Source: Chitinophagia bacterium (GTDB lineage: Bacteria > Bacteroidota > Bacteroidia > Chitinophagales > Chitinophagaceae). From it: a stretch of 9,239 nucleotides of DNA. The stretch is from assembly GCA_010027295.1 (NCBI GenBank), contig RGVM01000068.1, positions 1 to 9,239 on the forward strand. The letters are read 5' to 3'. The translations under genes and the position numbers were made by a program. The notes below the pieces were generated by a model. It was not told where the DNA came from. It worked only from the letters and a program-made list of their open reading frames with translations, and did not search any database. This document shows, piece after piece, positions 1 through 7,641 of this stretch; the stretch's first letter is position 1; each line of letters opens with the position of its first letter.

Positions 1-49
1 GTTGGCCGTGCTCATGCCCATCATGGAGCTGAATCAATGGGTTCGATAA
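1..49 (+). CDS. C-terminal end of an unidentified upstream gene (partial)
   Basis: Read from position 2, an open frame gives LAVLMPIMELNQWVR and then TAA at 47-49. The stop lies directly before a Shine-Dalgarno site and the start of the 5'-nucleotidase, as expected for two genes of one operon. The leading residues are hydrophobic, which could be the end of a membrane segment, but 15 residues are too few to name a family. It belongs to the foreign left part of the window, not to the Bacteroidota contig. Confidence 0.4.
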   Translation, partial: LAVLMPIMELNQWVR

Positions 50-50
50 C

Positions 51-56
51 AAGGAG
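51..56 (+). promoter_or_regulatory. Shine-Dalgarno site of the 5'-nucleotidase
   Basis: AAGGAG lies six bases before the ATG at 63. It fixes the start codon and fits a proteobacterial origin for this end. In the Bacteroidota part of the window most starts have no such site. Confidence 0.7.
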
Positions 57-62
57 CATCCC

Positions 63-557
63 ATGGCAGCCAGCCTAGACGGTCAATTGGTGGTAGCGAT
101 TTCATCGCGCGCCTTGTTTGATTTTGAAGAAGAAAATTTGGTCTTTGAGCAAAGCGACGACCGTGCTTACATGAAGCTGCAGTTGGAGCGACTTGAAGAG
201 CCCGCCAAACCAGGGGTTGCTTTTTCTTTGGTGAAAAAACTCTTGGCCTTCAACGATGCCACAACCCAAAGGGTCGAGGTGGTCATCTTGTCGCGCAACG
301 ACCCTGTGTCGGGCATGCGCGTATTCCGATCGGCGCAGCACTATGGCTTGTCGATTCAACGTGGCAGCTTCACACGCGGTCAATCGCCATGGCGGTATTT
401 AAAACCTCTCAATGCCAATTTGTTTTTATCAACGCATCTTTCCGATGTTCGCGCCGCCTTAGACGCTGGCGTTCCTGCAGCGCAGGTCTACCCCCATTCT
501 GCACATGCGTCTGAAGCGCACCCGCATGAAGTGCGCATTGCGTTTGACGGCGATGCG
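63..557 (+). CDS. 5'-nucleotidase, PF06189-like (N-terminal part, cut by a contig join)
   Basis: The first 165 or so residues resemble the bacterial 5'-nucleotidase family related to eukaryotic cytosolic 5'-nucleotidase I, which removes the phosphate from nucleoside monophosphates such as AMP. Visible family features are the start LVVAISSRALFDFEEEN, the block PGVAFSLVKKLLAFN (about residues 50-64), VEVVILSRNDPVSGMRVF (about 72-89), and VRIAFDGDA at 157-165. The last contains the HAD-type motif I aspartates D162 and D164. Family members are about 300 residues long, and the expected continuation after DGDA (V-L-F-S-D-E-like) is absent. The frame stays open to a stop at 804-806, but from about residue 166 it reads the antisense strand of paaK and tetR, so that tail is not native. 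GC near 51% and the Shine-Dalgarno start suggest a freshwater Burkholderiales-type source; this origin is inference. The start at 63 is supported by the ribosome site. Confidence 0.8.
540..557. other. Chimeric join between two genomes
   Basis: To the left, the plus strand encodes a 5'-nucleotidase up to IAFDGDA. To the right, the minus strand encodes PaaK up to CRIAVKR. The 18 bases 540-557 read acceptably as both proteins: A-F-D-G-D-A on plus, R-I-A-V-K-R on minus. Beyond them each reading stops resembling its family. Both genes are therefore truncated in mid-domain at the same place, facing each other, with a jump in GC content and no mobile element. A join through a short shared word, as in assembly of mixed DNA, is the simplest explanation. 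Confidence 0.85.
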
Positions 558-782
558 GCATTCCCCGTCGAGGGGGCTGCTGCAGAGGGAGTAGTTCCTG
601 CGGAGTTCCCCGTCTGGCATGCGGGTGCGGAGGACCAGGTTCTGCCCCGGTCTGAAGGCGAAGGCCTCCCTGCATTCCGAGGGTATCCCGAAGGCGATGG
701 AGATGCAGTCGGGCGTCTCCTGTCGGATGTCGGTGACGGTGAGCTTATGGAAGCGCGGGGCCATGGGTGTCGGAGGTTCCAT
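540..782 (-). CDS. paaK: Phenylacetyl-CoA 1,2-epoxidase reductase subunit PaaK/PaaE (N-terminal part, cut by the join)
   Basis: PaaK (also called PaaE) is the FAD and 2Fe-2S reductase that passes electrons from NADPH to the PaaABCD oxygenase, which epoxidises the ring of phenylacetyl-CoA in aerobic phenylacetate degradation. About 80 of the usual 350 or so residues are present. They cover the start of the ferredoxin-reductase FAD-binding barrel: FHKLTVTDIRQETPDCISIAF, FAFRPGQNLVLRT, and RRNYSLCSSPLDGECRIAVKR. R62-N63-Y64-S65 is the family's RxYS flavin-binding motif. After about residue 81 the translation stops resembling the family, marking the join. The NAD-binding and 2Fe-2S domains are missing. 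The start may be the ATG at 782 or the one at 764 (MAPRFHKL); the second matches the usual family N-terminus better. Either start overlaps the end of the tetR gene, implying a shared transcript. Confidence 0.82.
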
Positions 783-1380
783 CGGTGTCGTTGCGAATGC
801 CGTTGACGATGAGGTCGACCATGGACTCTTCCAGGCTGGCGGCGGATACGTTCTTCCGGGAGCGGTGCCAGAACTCGATGCCGCGGACCGCGCTCATGAT
901 TGTGAGGACGACCACGTAGGGCTCCAGAGGTCGAACGAGTCCTTCGCGGATACCCTGCGAGATGATGCCCTCCACCTGTCGCATATAGATGCGTCGTTCG
1001 TGGAGGAACTTCTCCAGCCAGGGTTCCTCCAGGCTTCGAAACTCGTTGGTGGCCACGAGGACTTCGTCGAGTCTCTCGATCCACATGCGGACATGGAAGC
1101 GGGTGATGGATTCCAGGCGTCGGAGGCTGTCGAGTCCGGGCGTCGCTTCGAGATCACGCAGGTGGGTGCTGCAGTCGTCGGCGATGCGGAAGCAGATTTC
1201 GCGGAGCAGGCCGGCCTTGGAGTCGATGTGGTTGTAGAGGCTGGCGGCCTCGATGCCCACGGAGCCGGCGAGGTCGCGCATGCCCGTGCCCGAGAAGCCT
1301 TTTTCTCGGAAGAGTCTAGCGGCGGCGGTGGCGATCTCTTCGCGCCGTCCGCCCTCGCGGGTGCGGATGTTCCTTGCCAT
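745..1380 (-). CDS. TetR/AcrR-family transcriptional regulator, probably of the phenylacetate pathway (PaaR-like)
   Basis: This is a 211-residue protein, a normal TetR-family length. Residues 13-60 form the DNA-binding domain: REEIATAAARLFREKGFSG, then the helix-turn-helix TGMRDLAGSVGIEAASLYNH at about 32-51, then the usual S-K-x-x-L-L. The remaining 150 residues are the variable helical ligand-binding and dimer domain, whose ligand cannot be read from the sequence. Its end overlaps the start of paaK by 20-38 bases, so the two are probably co-transcribed. TetR genes at the head of paa clusters are common in Bacteroidota, and TetR regulators such as Thermus PaaR are known to repress paa genes and to respond to phenylacetyl-CoA. 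A palindrome 33-46 bases before the start codon could be its own operator. Regulation of paa genes is inferred from this context. The start at 1380 gives the family-typical short lead of about 12 residues and has no Shine-Dalgarno. Confidence 0.85.
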   Translation of the reverse strand: MARNIRTREGGRREEIATAAARLFREKGFSGTGMRDLAGSVGIEAASLYNHIDSKAGLLREICFRIADDCSTHLRDLEATPGLDSLRRLESITRFHVRMWIERLDEVLVATNEFRSLEEPWLEKFLHERRIYMRQVEGIISQGIREGLVRPLEPYVVVLTIMSAVRGIEFWHRSRKNVSAASLEESMVDLIVNGIRNDTDGTSDTHGPALP

Positions 1381-1413
1381 GGTCTGTCGAGGGGGCGAAG
1401 GTAAGCAATCCCG

Positions 1414-1427
1414 CTAACAGTCGTTAG
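1414..1427. promoter_or_regulatory. Candidate TetR/PaaR operator (inverted repeat)
   Basis: CTAACAGTCGTTAG is an inverted repeat with two perfect 5-bp arms (CTAAC and GTTAG) and a 4-bp spacer, placed 33-46 bases upstream of the tetR start. As I recall it, the binding consensus of the Thermus TetR-family phenylacetate repressor PaaR is CNAACGNNCGTTNG; this site matches all ten fixed positions but one (A instead of G at the sixth). Autorepression from here would also control the downstream paaK. The position fits blocking the -33 region of a promoter whose -7 element might be TACCTTCG (minus strand, 1403-1396; one mismatch to the Bacteroidota TAnnTTTG). No clear -33 element is visible, so the promoter itself is only a suggestion. 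Confidence 0.5.
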
Positions 1428-1451
1428 TGCGGATATGGGCCGGGTGGCGGT

Positions 1452-3291
1452 TCAGTAGCCCCTGATGTTCCTGCCTTCCATGAAGTTGATGAAGGCTTTG
1501 TTGACGACGCGGTTGCCGCCGGGGGTCGGGTAGTTGCCGGTGAAGTACCAGTCGCCGGTGTTGCCGGGGCAGGCCTTGTGGAGGTCTTCGATGGTCTGGA
1601 AGATAACCTGAACGGGGATGGTGACGTCGGGCGGGGTGATGAGCTGTGCCACCATGTCGGAGATCTGTTCGGTGGAGAAGGGTTTGTAGATGCGCCTGAC
1701 GAGGTTTTCGGTATGGAGTTGTCCGTTTCGTTGCCGGTCGCGGCATTCCCGGTAGACATCATCGGCGATGTCTTCCATGCGATGGGTCTTGAGGAGTTCC
1801 ATAGCGGCGCGGAAGGCGATGAAGTCGCCCAGCTTGGACATATCGATGCCGTAGCAGTCGGGATACCGTATCTGCGGAGCGGAGGAGACGATGATGATCT
1901 TCTTCGGGTGGAGGCGTGCGAGCATGCGCACGATGCTCTCCTTGAGGGTGGTGCCGCGTACGATGGAGTCGTCGATGATGACGATGGTGTCGGTATCGCG
2001 GGCGACGGTGCCGTAGGTGATGTCGTAGACGTGTTGCACCATTTCGGAGCGGGAGGCGTCTTCGGTGATGAAGGTGCGCATCTTGACGTCCTTGATGGCG
2101 ACTTTTTCGACGCGGATGCGGCGATTGACCATCTCTGTCAGTTTCTCCTCGTCGTATTCCCCCTTCCAGGAGAGGATACGGGAGACCTTGACGCTGTTGA
2201 GATAGTCCTCCATGCCCTTTAGCAGGCCGTAGAAGGCGACTTCGGCCGTGTTGGGGATGAAGGAGAAGATGGTATGCCGCAGGTCGTTGTCAATGGCCTG
2301 GAGCACGGGTCGGTGGAGGCTGTGGCCCAGGGCCGTGCGTTCGCGGTAGATCTTCTCGTCGCTGCCGCGGGAGAAGTAGATGCGTTCGAAGCTGCAGGCC
2401 CGTCTGGGGGCCGGTTCGAGGGATGGAGAAGGAGCCGTCGGGTTTGACGATGAGGGCGTTTCCGGGCATGAGTTCCATGACCTCGTTCTCGCCCACGTTG
2501 AAGGTTGTTCGGATGGCGGCTCTTTCGGAGGCGGCCACCACGACTTCCTCGTTCACGTAGTAGTAGGAGGGACGGATGCCGTGGGCGTCGCGTATGACGA
2601 AGGCGTCGCCGCTGCCCGTCATGCCGCCGACGTTGAAGCCGCCGTCGCAGAGGCGGAAGGCGCGTTGCAGGATCTCGGGTATGGAGAGGTTTCCAGGGTT
2701 GTGGGCATCCTCCTTGACGAGGAAGTGGTGAACGACCTCCATCATGGCGGCCAGGTCGCTTTGGCGCTGGAATTCGCCCGGGTCGATGTTGACGAGGGCG
2801 AAGAGTTCCTCGGTGTTGACGAGGTTGAAGTTACCGGCGAGGGCGAGGTTACGGGCCGGGATGGTGTCCTTCTTGATGAAGGGGTGGCAGAATTCGACGT
2901 TGTTGCGGCCCTGGGTGCCGTAGCGGAGGTGGCCGAGGAGGAGTTCGCCGAGGAAGGGGAGGTGGCCTTTGAGTAGTCCCGGATGCCGGAGGATGTCGGG
3001 CTGGTATTTCTCGAGTTCGCGCACTTCGCGGCCGATGGTGGCGAAGAGGTCGGCGATGGGCTGGTTGGCGTTGCTACGGAGGCGGTGGAGGAAGGGGTAA
3101 CCGGGTTCCGTGTTGAGTTTGACGGTGACGATGCCTGCCCCGTCCTGTCCGCGGTTGTGTTGTTTCTCCATGAGGAGGTAGAGCTTGTTGAGCCCGTAGA
3201 GGGCTGTGCCCTTCTCCCGCATGAAGTATGAGAACGGCTTTCGTAGCCGTATGAATGCGAGGCCGCACTCATGCCTGATCTCATCGCTCAT
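1452..3291 (-). pseudogene. purF: Amidophosphoribosyltransferase (PurF-like), reading frame broken near 2421
   Basis: The enzyme transfers ammonia from glutamine to PRPP to make 5-phosphoribosylamine, the first committed step of purine synthesis. The N-terminal class II glutamine amidotransferase domain shows the nucleophile Cys9 (HECGLAF), HNRGQDGAG at 45-53, HLRYGTQGRNN at 121-131 and GNFN at 153-156. The phosphoribosyltransferase half has the PRPP-binding motif VIIDDSIVRGTT (encoded at 1947-1982, about residues 437-448 of the rejoined protein). Two frames are needed. From 3291 the protein is good up to GSFSI (codon 2424-2422), then turns to nonsense ending at a stop at 2290. The frame one base later resumes with LEPAPRRACSFERIYFSRG from 2420 and runs to the stop at 1452. 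Rejoined, it is about 612 residues, close to the length of the Bacteroidota form. All other family residues look intact, so this is either a sequencing error or a recent mutation. Many Bacteroidota carry a second purF copy, so loss might be tolerated. The start codon at 3291 gives the family N-terminus MSDEIRHECG. Confidence 0.88.
2418..2424 (-). other. Frameshift site in the PurF-like gene
   Basis: On the minus strand the bases read TCC ATC C CTC GAA CCG: one extra C sits between the ATC of the upstream frame and the CTC of the downstream frame. Homologues usually have a few more residues here, of the form E-Q-I before L-E-P. A small deletion of net length 2, 5 or 8 bases therefore explains the break as well as a one-base insertion. 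There is no homopolymer run, no slippery heptamer and no stop codon at the site. Confidence 0.8.
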
Positions 3292-3321
3292 AGGATGGTC
3301 CGTTGGCCGCTGTGCCGCGTA

Positions 3322-3338
3322 TTGCCGTTGGTCGGCAA
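3322..3338. other. Small hairpin between the SurA-like and PurF-like genes
   Basis: TTGCCG and CGGCAA form a perfect 6-bp stem around a 5-base loop, in the 66-base gap after the SurA-like stop and before the PurF-like start. It has no following T tract in either direction, so it is not a standard terminator. The gap shows nothing else recognisable. Confidence 0.3.
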
Positions 3339-3357
3339 GGTAGTGTATTTGGGTGGA

Positions 3358-4713
3358 CTATTTCTTGACCACGTTGCCGAAGGACTTGCGTATGCTCTCG
3401 CATTCCTGGAAGTCCTTGTCGACCATGATGTAGTAGGTGGGGAGCTTGGAGGCGAACCATTTATCGACGGTCCGGTTCTTCTTTTCTTCGAGGGCGCGTT
3501 GTGCGATCCGGTTATAGTCGTCGCGGAGGTTTTCGCGATGGGGTTCGGTGCGACTGCGCAGGTTGACGATGCGGACGCCGGTCTTCTCCCGTTCGTCCTT
3601 GAAGGTGAGGGGTGTCGAGTATTCACCAACCTTGAGGCGTTTGAGGTCATTGACGAGGTCCTTGTCGAGTTCGTCGATGGTGACGAAGGCGCCTCCCTGT
3701 CCGTTGATGAGGCCTGCGGTGAATTTGCTGTTCTCGTCTTCGCTGTACTTGTCAACGGCTTCTCCGAATGACAGGGTTCCGGCGATGAGTTTGGCGCGGA
3801 TGCTGTCGGCCTTGACGCGGGTGGCCTGGATATCCTCGTCCGTAATCTGGGGGACGCGGAGGATATGCCTGACGACGGCGTCATCGCCGTTGCGGCTGAC
3901 CATTTGGATGATATGGTAGCCGAATTTGGATTTGATGACCGGGGAGATCTGTCCTTCTTTGAGGCGGAAGGCGCCGTTCTTGAAATTCGGGTCCCAGGTC
4001 TTGTCGTTCTTGTTGAGTTCGTAGCGGCCGCCCGTCTGTCTGCTGCCGGGGTCTTCGGTGTAGAGCCTGGCGAGTGTCTCGAAGGATTTCTGGCCTGATT
4101 CGACCTGTTTCTTGTAGTCGAGCAGCTCGTCGATGGCGAACTTTTCGAGTTCGCGTCCGGCCTTGGGATAGAGCACGATTTGTCCGACGACGAGTTCCGT
4201 TTCGTAGAAACGGAGGCTGTCCTTCGGAATCTTGTCGAAGTACTGTCTGACCTCGGTGGGTGTGATCTTGACGTTTTCGACGATGCTCTTGCGCATGGCC
4301 TGGGCGAGGCGTCCTTCGCGGATGGACTTCCGGAAGTCCTCTTTCACCTGGTAGATGGTGCGGCCTGCGATCTGTTCGAATGCCTCCTTGCCGCCGTATT
4401 GCATGATGAAGTATCGGATGCGCTGGTCGAGTTCGGCCTCCACTTCCTCGTCGGAGACGGGGAGGGAGTCTTTTTCCGCCTGGAGGATAAGGGCCTTATC
4501 GGCCATCATCTTTTCTAGGAGGACGCATTCGGCATCCGGGGGCAGGTCGCCGCCCTGTCGTTTGATATCCTCGATATAGTTGAGGATGTCGGAGCGCAGT
4601 ACGATCTTATCGCCGAGGATACCGACGATCTTGTCTGCCAGCACTTTGGCGCCCTGTGCGTCGGCGGCGAGACAGCCGAGGGCCAGGACGGCCGAAAGCA
4701 GGAATTTCTTCAT
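3358..4713 (-). CDS. surA: SurA-like periplasmic peptidyl-prolyl cis-trans isomerase / outer-membrane protein chaperone
   Basis: This 451-residue exported protein is built like SurA, the periplasmic chaperone that escorts outer-membrane proteins and isomerises proline bonds. Residues 1-20 are a signal peptide (MKK, a hydrophobic core, then ADAQ), with probable signal peptidase I cleavage near ADA/QG. Residues 22-168 form the SurA N-terminal chaperone module (ADKIVGILGDKIVLRSDIL, ITPTEVRQYFDKI). A first parvulin domain lies at about 171-274, with LARLYTEDPGSRQTGG at 214-229 and GYHIIQ at 265-270. A second lies at about 280-388 (VVRHILRVPQI, YSEDENSKFTAG, GVRIVNLRSR). The C-terminal helical stretch to residue 451 would pack back on the chaperone module. 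The frame is open upstream to 4869, but that extension would overlap the end of infB, and only the ATG at 4713 gives a signal peptide at the N-terminus. Whether it is an orthologue of E. coli SurA or one of several Bacteroidota paralogues cannot be settled here. Confidence 0.88.
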   Translation of the reverse strand: MKKFLLSAVLALGCLAADAQGAKVLADKIVGILGDKIVLRSDILNYIEDIKRQGGDLPPDAECVLLEKMMADKALILQAEKDSLPVSDEEVEAELDQRIRYFIMQYGGKEAFEQIAGRTIYQVKEDFRKSIREGRLAQAMRKSIVENVKITPTEVRQYFDKIPKDSLRFYETELVVGQIVLYPKAGRELEKFAIDELLDYKKQVESGQKSFETLARLYTEDPGSRQTGGRYELNKNDKTWDPNFKNGAFRLKEGQISPVIKSKFGYHIIQMVSRNGDDAVVRHILRVPQITDEDIQATRVKADSIRAKLIAGTLSFGEAVDKYSEDENSKFTAGLINGQGGAFVTIDELDKDLVNDLKRLKVGEYSTPLTFKDEREKTGVRIVNLRSRTEPHRENLRDDYNRIAQRALEEKKNRTVDKWFASKLPTYYIMVDKDFQECESIRKSFGNVVKK

Positions 4714-4732
4714 ACGCGAATGTCGGATATGT

Positions 4733-4758
4733 GGCGGGCCGGTGTGTGCCGGCCCGCC
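4733..4758 (-). terminator. Strong hairpin after infB (terminator-like)
   Basis: GGCGGGCCGG and CCGGCCCGCC form a perfect 10-bp, nearly all G-C stem around the loop TGTGTG; a T-A pair can extend it by one. It begins about 20 bases after the infB stop and ends 19 bases before the SurA-like start. No T tract follows on the minus strand, so it may attenuate rather than fully terminate, or act as an RNA-stabilising 3' end. It sits in the only space available between the two genes. Confidence 0.5.
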
Positions 4759-4778
4759 ATAAAGTTCTGACAAATTTC

Positions 4779-7637
4779 CTAGAGCGTCCGCTTGATCTCC
4801 TCCATCTCGAAGGCTTCGATGATGTCGCCGACGCGGATGTCGCTGAAGTTGCGGATGGTGAGGCCGCATTCGAAGTGGGTGGCCACTTCCTTGACGTCGT
4901 CCTTGAAGCGTTTGAGGCTTCCCAGTTCGGCGCCCTGTCCCTCGCCCTTGGGGTATTCGACGATGCCGTCGCGGATGATGCGGATCTTGTTGTTGCGGCT
5001 GATCTTGCCTTCCATGACGTAGCAGCCGGCGACGGTGGCCTTGTCGAACTTGTAGACCTCGCGGACCTCGACGTTGGCGACGATCTTCTCCTGGATCTTG
5101 GGTTCGAGCATGCCTTCGATGGCGCTCTTGACCTCTTCGATGGCGTTGTAGATGATCGAGTAGAGTTTTATCTGCACGCCTTCGGATTCGGCCAGGCGGT
5201 TGGCCTGGAGGGAGGGTCGGACATTGAAGCCGACGATGATGGCGTCGGAGGCGGTCGCCAGGAGCACATCGCTCTCGGTGATCTGACCGACGGCCTTGTG
5301 GACGACGCGTACGGCGACCTCCTCGGTGGAGAGTTTCTGGAGCGAGTCGCTGAGGGCTTCGACGGAGCCGTCGACGTCGCCCTTGATGATGACGTTGAGT
5401 TCCTTGAAATTACCCAGGGCCAGGCGGCGTCCGATCTCGTCGAGGGTGATGTGTTTGCGGGTGCGCATGCCCTGTTCGCGGAGGATCTGGGCCCTGCGGT
5501 TGGCGATCTCCTTGGCTTCGGCTTCATCCTCATAGACGCGGAACTTCTCACCGGCCTGGGGTGCGCCGTTGAGGCCGAGGATGAGCACGGGGGTGGAGGG
5601 TGGTGCGACGTCCTGGCGCTTGTTGCGTTCGTTGTACATCGCCTTGATGCGGCCGAAGTGCTGTCCGCTGACGACGAGGTCGCCCTGGCGGAGGGTGCCG
5701 TTCTGGACGAGGACGGTCGCGACGTAACCTCGGCCCTTGTCGAGGGTGGCTTCGACGACGGTGCCGTTGGCCTCGCGTTCGGCGTTGGCCTTGAGTTCGA
5801 GCATTTCGGCCTCGAGGAGGATCTTCTCAAGGAGTTTGTCGACGTTGAGGCCCGACTTCGCGGAGATCTCCTGGTTCTGGAACTTGCCGCCCCACTCTTC
5901 GACGAGGATGTTCATGCCGGAGAGCTGTTCGTATATCTTCTGGGGGTTGGCGCCTTCCTTGTCGATCTTGTTGACGGCGAATATCATGGGTACACCTGCC
6001 GCCTGGGCATGGCTGATGGCCTCGCGTGTCTGGGGCATGACGGCGTCGTCGGCCGCGACGACGATGACGGCGATGTCGGTCACCTTGGCGCCGCGTGCGC
6101 GCATGGCGGTGAAGGCCTCGTGGCCGGGGGTGTCGAGGAAGGTGATGGACTTGCCGTCGGCCACCTGCACCTGGTAGGCGCCGATGTGCTGGGTGATGCC
6201 GCCCGCCTCGCCTGCGACGACGTTGGCGTTGCGGATATAGTCGAGCAGGGAGGTCTTGCCGTGGTCGACGTGGCCCATGATGGTGACGATGGGCGATCGT
6301 GGGCCCTGGTTCTCGTCTTCCTCCTCCTCGTCCTGGTCCTCCATCTCCATCTGCTTCTCCATGTCGATGAACTCGACTTCGAAGCCGAACTCCCCGGCGA
6401 CGAGTTCGATGACTTCGGCGTCGAGGCGCTGGTTGATGGACACCATGATGCCGAGGCTCATGCATTTGCCGATGACTTCGGCGAAGCCGACGTCCATGAG
6501 GTTGGCGAGTTCGCTGACGGAGATGAACTCGGTGAGCTGGAGGCGGTTGTCCTCGCCGCCATCGCCCGTATCGGCCATCTCGTCGCGCTTGGCGCGGCGG
6601 TGTTTGGCCTTGAGGCTCTTGCCGCGTCCGGTGCCGCCGGCGAGTTTGGCCTGTGTCTCGCGTATCTTGTTCTGTATCTCCTTCTCGTCTATCTCGCGGT
6701 TCTCGCGGGTATCGCCCCTGCGGGCCACGGTGCGTCCTCCGCCGGCGCTGCGGCCGCCGGGTCCGCCTCGTCCGGGTCCGCCGGCGCCGCCCGTCTTCTG
6801 GATGGTCGGTCTGGGGACGTCCTTCTTCTCGATGGGGATGCGCTTGCGTTTGCGGCGTTCTTCGGCGCCTTTGCCGCGTGCGTCCCCGTCGGTGGGCAGT
6901 TCTATGCGGCCGATGATCTTGGGCCCTTCGAGTTCGGGCGCTTCGATGCGCACGGTCTCGCGTTCCACGGGGGCTTCCGCGGCCGGTGCCACGGCGGCTG
7001 CCTCCACGGGGGCGGCTGCCGGCTCGGGTGTCGGCGCGGGCGCCGATGAGGGAGCCGGTGTTTCTGCGGTCGCCGGTTCGGCCGGGGCCTTGGCCTTTTT
7101 CGAACCCTTGCGAGGGCGTGTGGAGGAGTCGATGGCCGACAGGTCTATCTTGTCGAGGACCTTGGGGCCTTCCAGTTCCGGGGTCTCCCTGCGCAGGGGT
7201 GCTTCCGCCGGCGACTCGGCGGGGGCCGACTCCGCTTCGACGGGTTTCGGCACCGGTGCCGGGGCCGGCTGTGGCTCGGGCTGCGGCTCGGGCTGCGGCT
7301 CGGGCTGTGCTTCGGGCTGAGGCTCCGCCTTCTCCTCGGTGGCCGCCGCCTTCTTCTTGGCATCCTTGCGGAAGAGGATTTCCTCCTCGTCCTTCTTCTT
7401 CCGGGCCTCCTGGGGGGTGCCTTTGGGAATCTCTATGGCGTCGCTCTTGGCCTTGGCGGCCTTGTCGGACGAGAAACCCGACTGGAGGGCGCGGTACATG
7501 TCCTCCGTAAGCTTGGCGTTGGGCGCGAGTTCGTCGCGGTTGAAGCCCTTGCCCACGAGGAAGTCCACCAGGGTGTCCCTGCCGATGTTGAACTCGCGGG
7601 CCGCCGCCATGAGGCGCGGTGTATTCGTATCTGACAT
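4779..7637 (-). CDS. infB: Translation initiation factor IF-2
   Basis: IF-2 is the GTPase that brings formyl-methionyl tRNA to the 30S subunit and promotes 50S joining. The 952-residue protein has the Bacteroidota-type N-terminus ([20 protein letters not shown]), then a low-complexity linker of about 250 residues with P-E-P-Q repeats, two copies of an ELEGPK-x4-I-x-L motif, and a Gly/Arg-rich stretch. A second IF2-N module follows at about residues 370-425. The GTPase domain has G1 GHVDHGKT at 455-462, G3 DTPGHEAF at 502-509, G4 NKID at 556-559 and G5 SAK at 592-594. The remainder forms domains II, III and IV, the last binding fMet-tRNA and ending in [10 protein letters not shown]. The gene is complete. 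It lies 65 bases after nusA with the same orientation, so it is probably co-transcribed. The start at 7637 is fixed by an upstream Shine-Dalgarno site and the conserved N-terminus. Confidence 0.97.
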   Translation of the reverse strand: MSDTNTPRLMAAAREFNIGRDTLVDFLVGKGFNRDELAPNAKLTEDMYRALQSGFSSDKAAKAKSDAIEIPKGTPQEARKKKDEEEILFRKDAKKKAAATEEKAEPQPEAQPEPQPEPQPEPQPAPAPVPKPVEAESAPAESPAEAPLRRETPELEGPKVLDKIDLSAIDSSTRPRKGSKKAKAPAEPATAETPAPSSAPAPTPEPAAAPVEAAAVAPAAEAPVERETVRIEAPELEGPKIIGRIELPTDGDARGKGAEERRKRKRIPIEKKDVPRPTIQKTGGAGGPGRGGPGGRSAGGGRTVARRGDTRENREIDEKEIQNKIRETQAKLAGGTGRGKSLKAKHRRAKRDEMADTGDGGEDNRLQLTEFISVSELANLMDVGFAEVIGKCMSLGIMVSINQRLDAEVIELVAGEFGFEVEFIDMEKQMEMEDQDEEEEDENQGPRSPIVTIMGHVDHGKTSLLDYIRNANVVAGEAGGITQHIGAYQVQVADGKSITFLDTPGHEAFTAMRARGAKVTDIAVIVVAADDAVMPQTREAISHAQAAGVPMIFAVNKIDKEGANPQKIYEQLSGMNILVEEWGGKFQNQEISAKSGLNVDKLLEKILLEAEMLELKANAEREANGTVVEATLDKGRGYVATVLVQNGTLRQGDLVVSGQHFGRIKAMYNERNKRQDVAPPSTPVLILGLNGAPQAGEKFRVYEDEAEAKEIANRRAQILREQGMRTRKHITLDEIGRRLALGNFKELNVIIKGDVDGSVEALSDSLQKLSTEEVAVRVVHKAVGQITESDVLLATASDAIIVGFNVRPSLQANRLAESEGVQIKLYSIIYNAIEEVKSAIEGMLEPKIQEKIVANVEVREVYKFDKATVAGCYVMEGKISRNNKIRIIRDGIVEYPKGEGQGAELGSLKRFKDDVKEVATHFECGLTIRNFSDIRVGDIIEAFEMEEIKRTL
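7267..7326 (-). repeat. 12-bp tandem repeat in infB coding a P-E-P-Q tract
   Basis: Five consecutive 12-base units of the form GGCTGCGGCTCG (plus-strand reading) encode repeated P-E-P-Q on the minus strand. The units at 7279-7290 and 7291-7302 are identical; the others differ at one to a few positions. The tract lies in the flexible linker of IF-2, where length variation between strains would be tolerated. Confidence 0.8.
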
Positions 7638-7641
7638 TTAT

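Noticed and set aside
1..600. Horizontal transfer of a 5'-nucleotidase gene into the Bacteroidota chromosome
   Set aside because: Both genes at the boundary are cut in mid-domain, there is no integrase, transposase or repeat, and the boundary falls on a short stretch compatible with both. An assembly join explains this more simply.
558..806. The C-terminal 80 or so residues of the plus-strand frame starting at 63 as a genuine novel domain
   Set aside because: These bases are the antisense of paaK and the end of tetR, both recognisable on the minus strand. The frame is open only by chance after the chimeric join.
2290..2450. Programmed ribosomal frameshifting in the PurF-like gene
   Set aside because: No slippery heptamer, no stop codon at the switch point and no evident stimulatory structure. 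The family is not known for recoding, and neighbouring family residues appear to be missing.
4656..7049. A 797-codon plus-strand open frame antisense to infB and the start of the SurA-like gene
   Set aside because: It is a mirror of high-GC codon usage in infB. Its translation is low-complexity (Asp/Val/Ala/Gly/Leu-rich) with no family resemblance, and the opposite strand encodes a complete IF-2.
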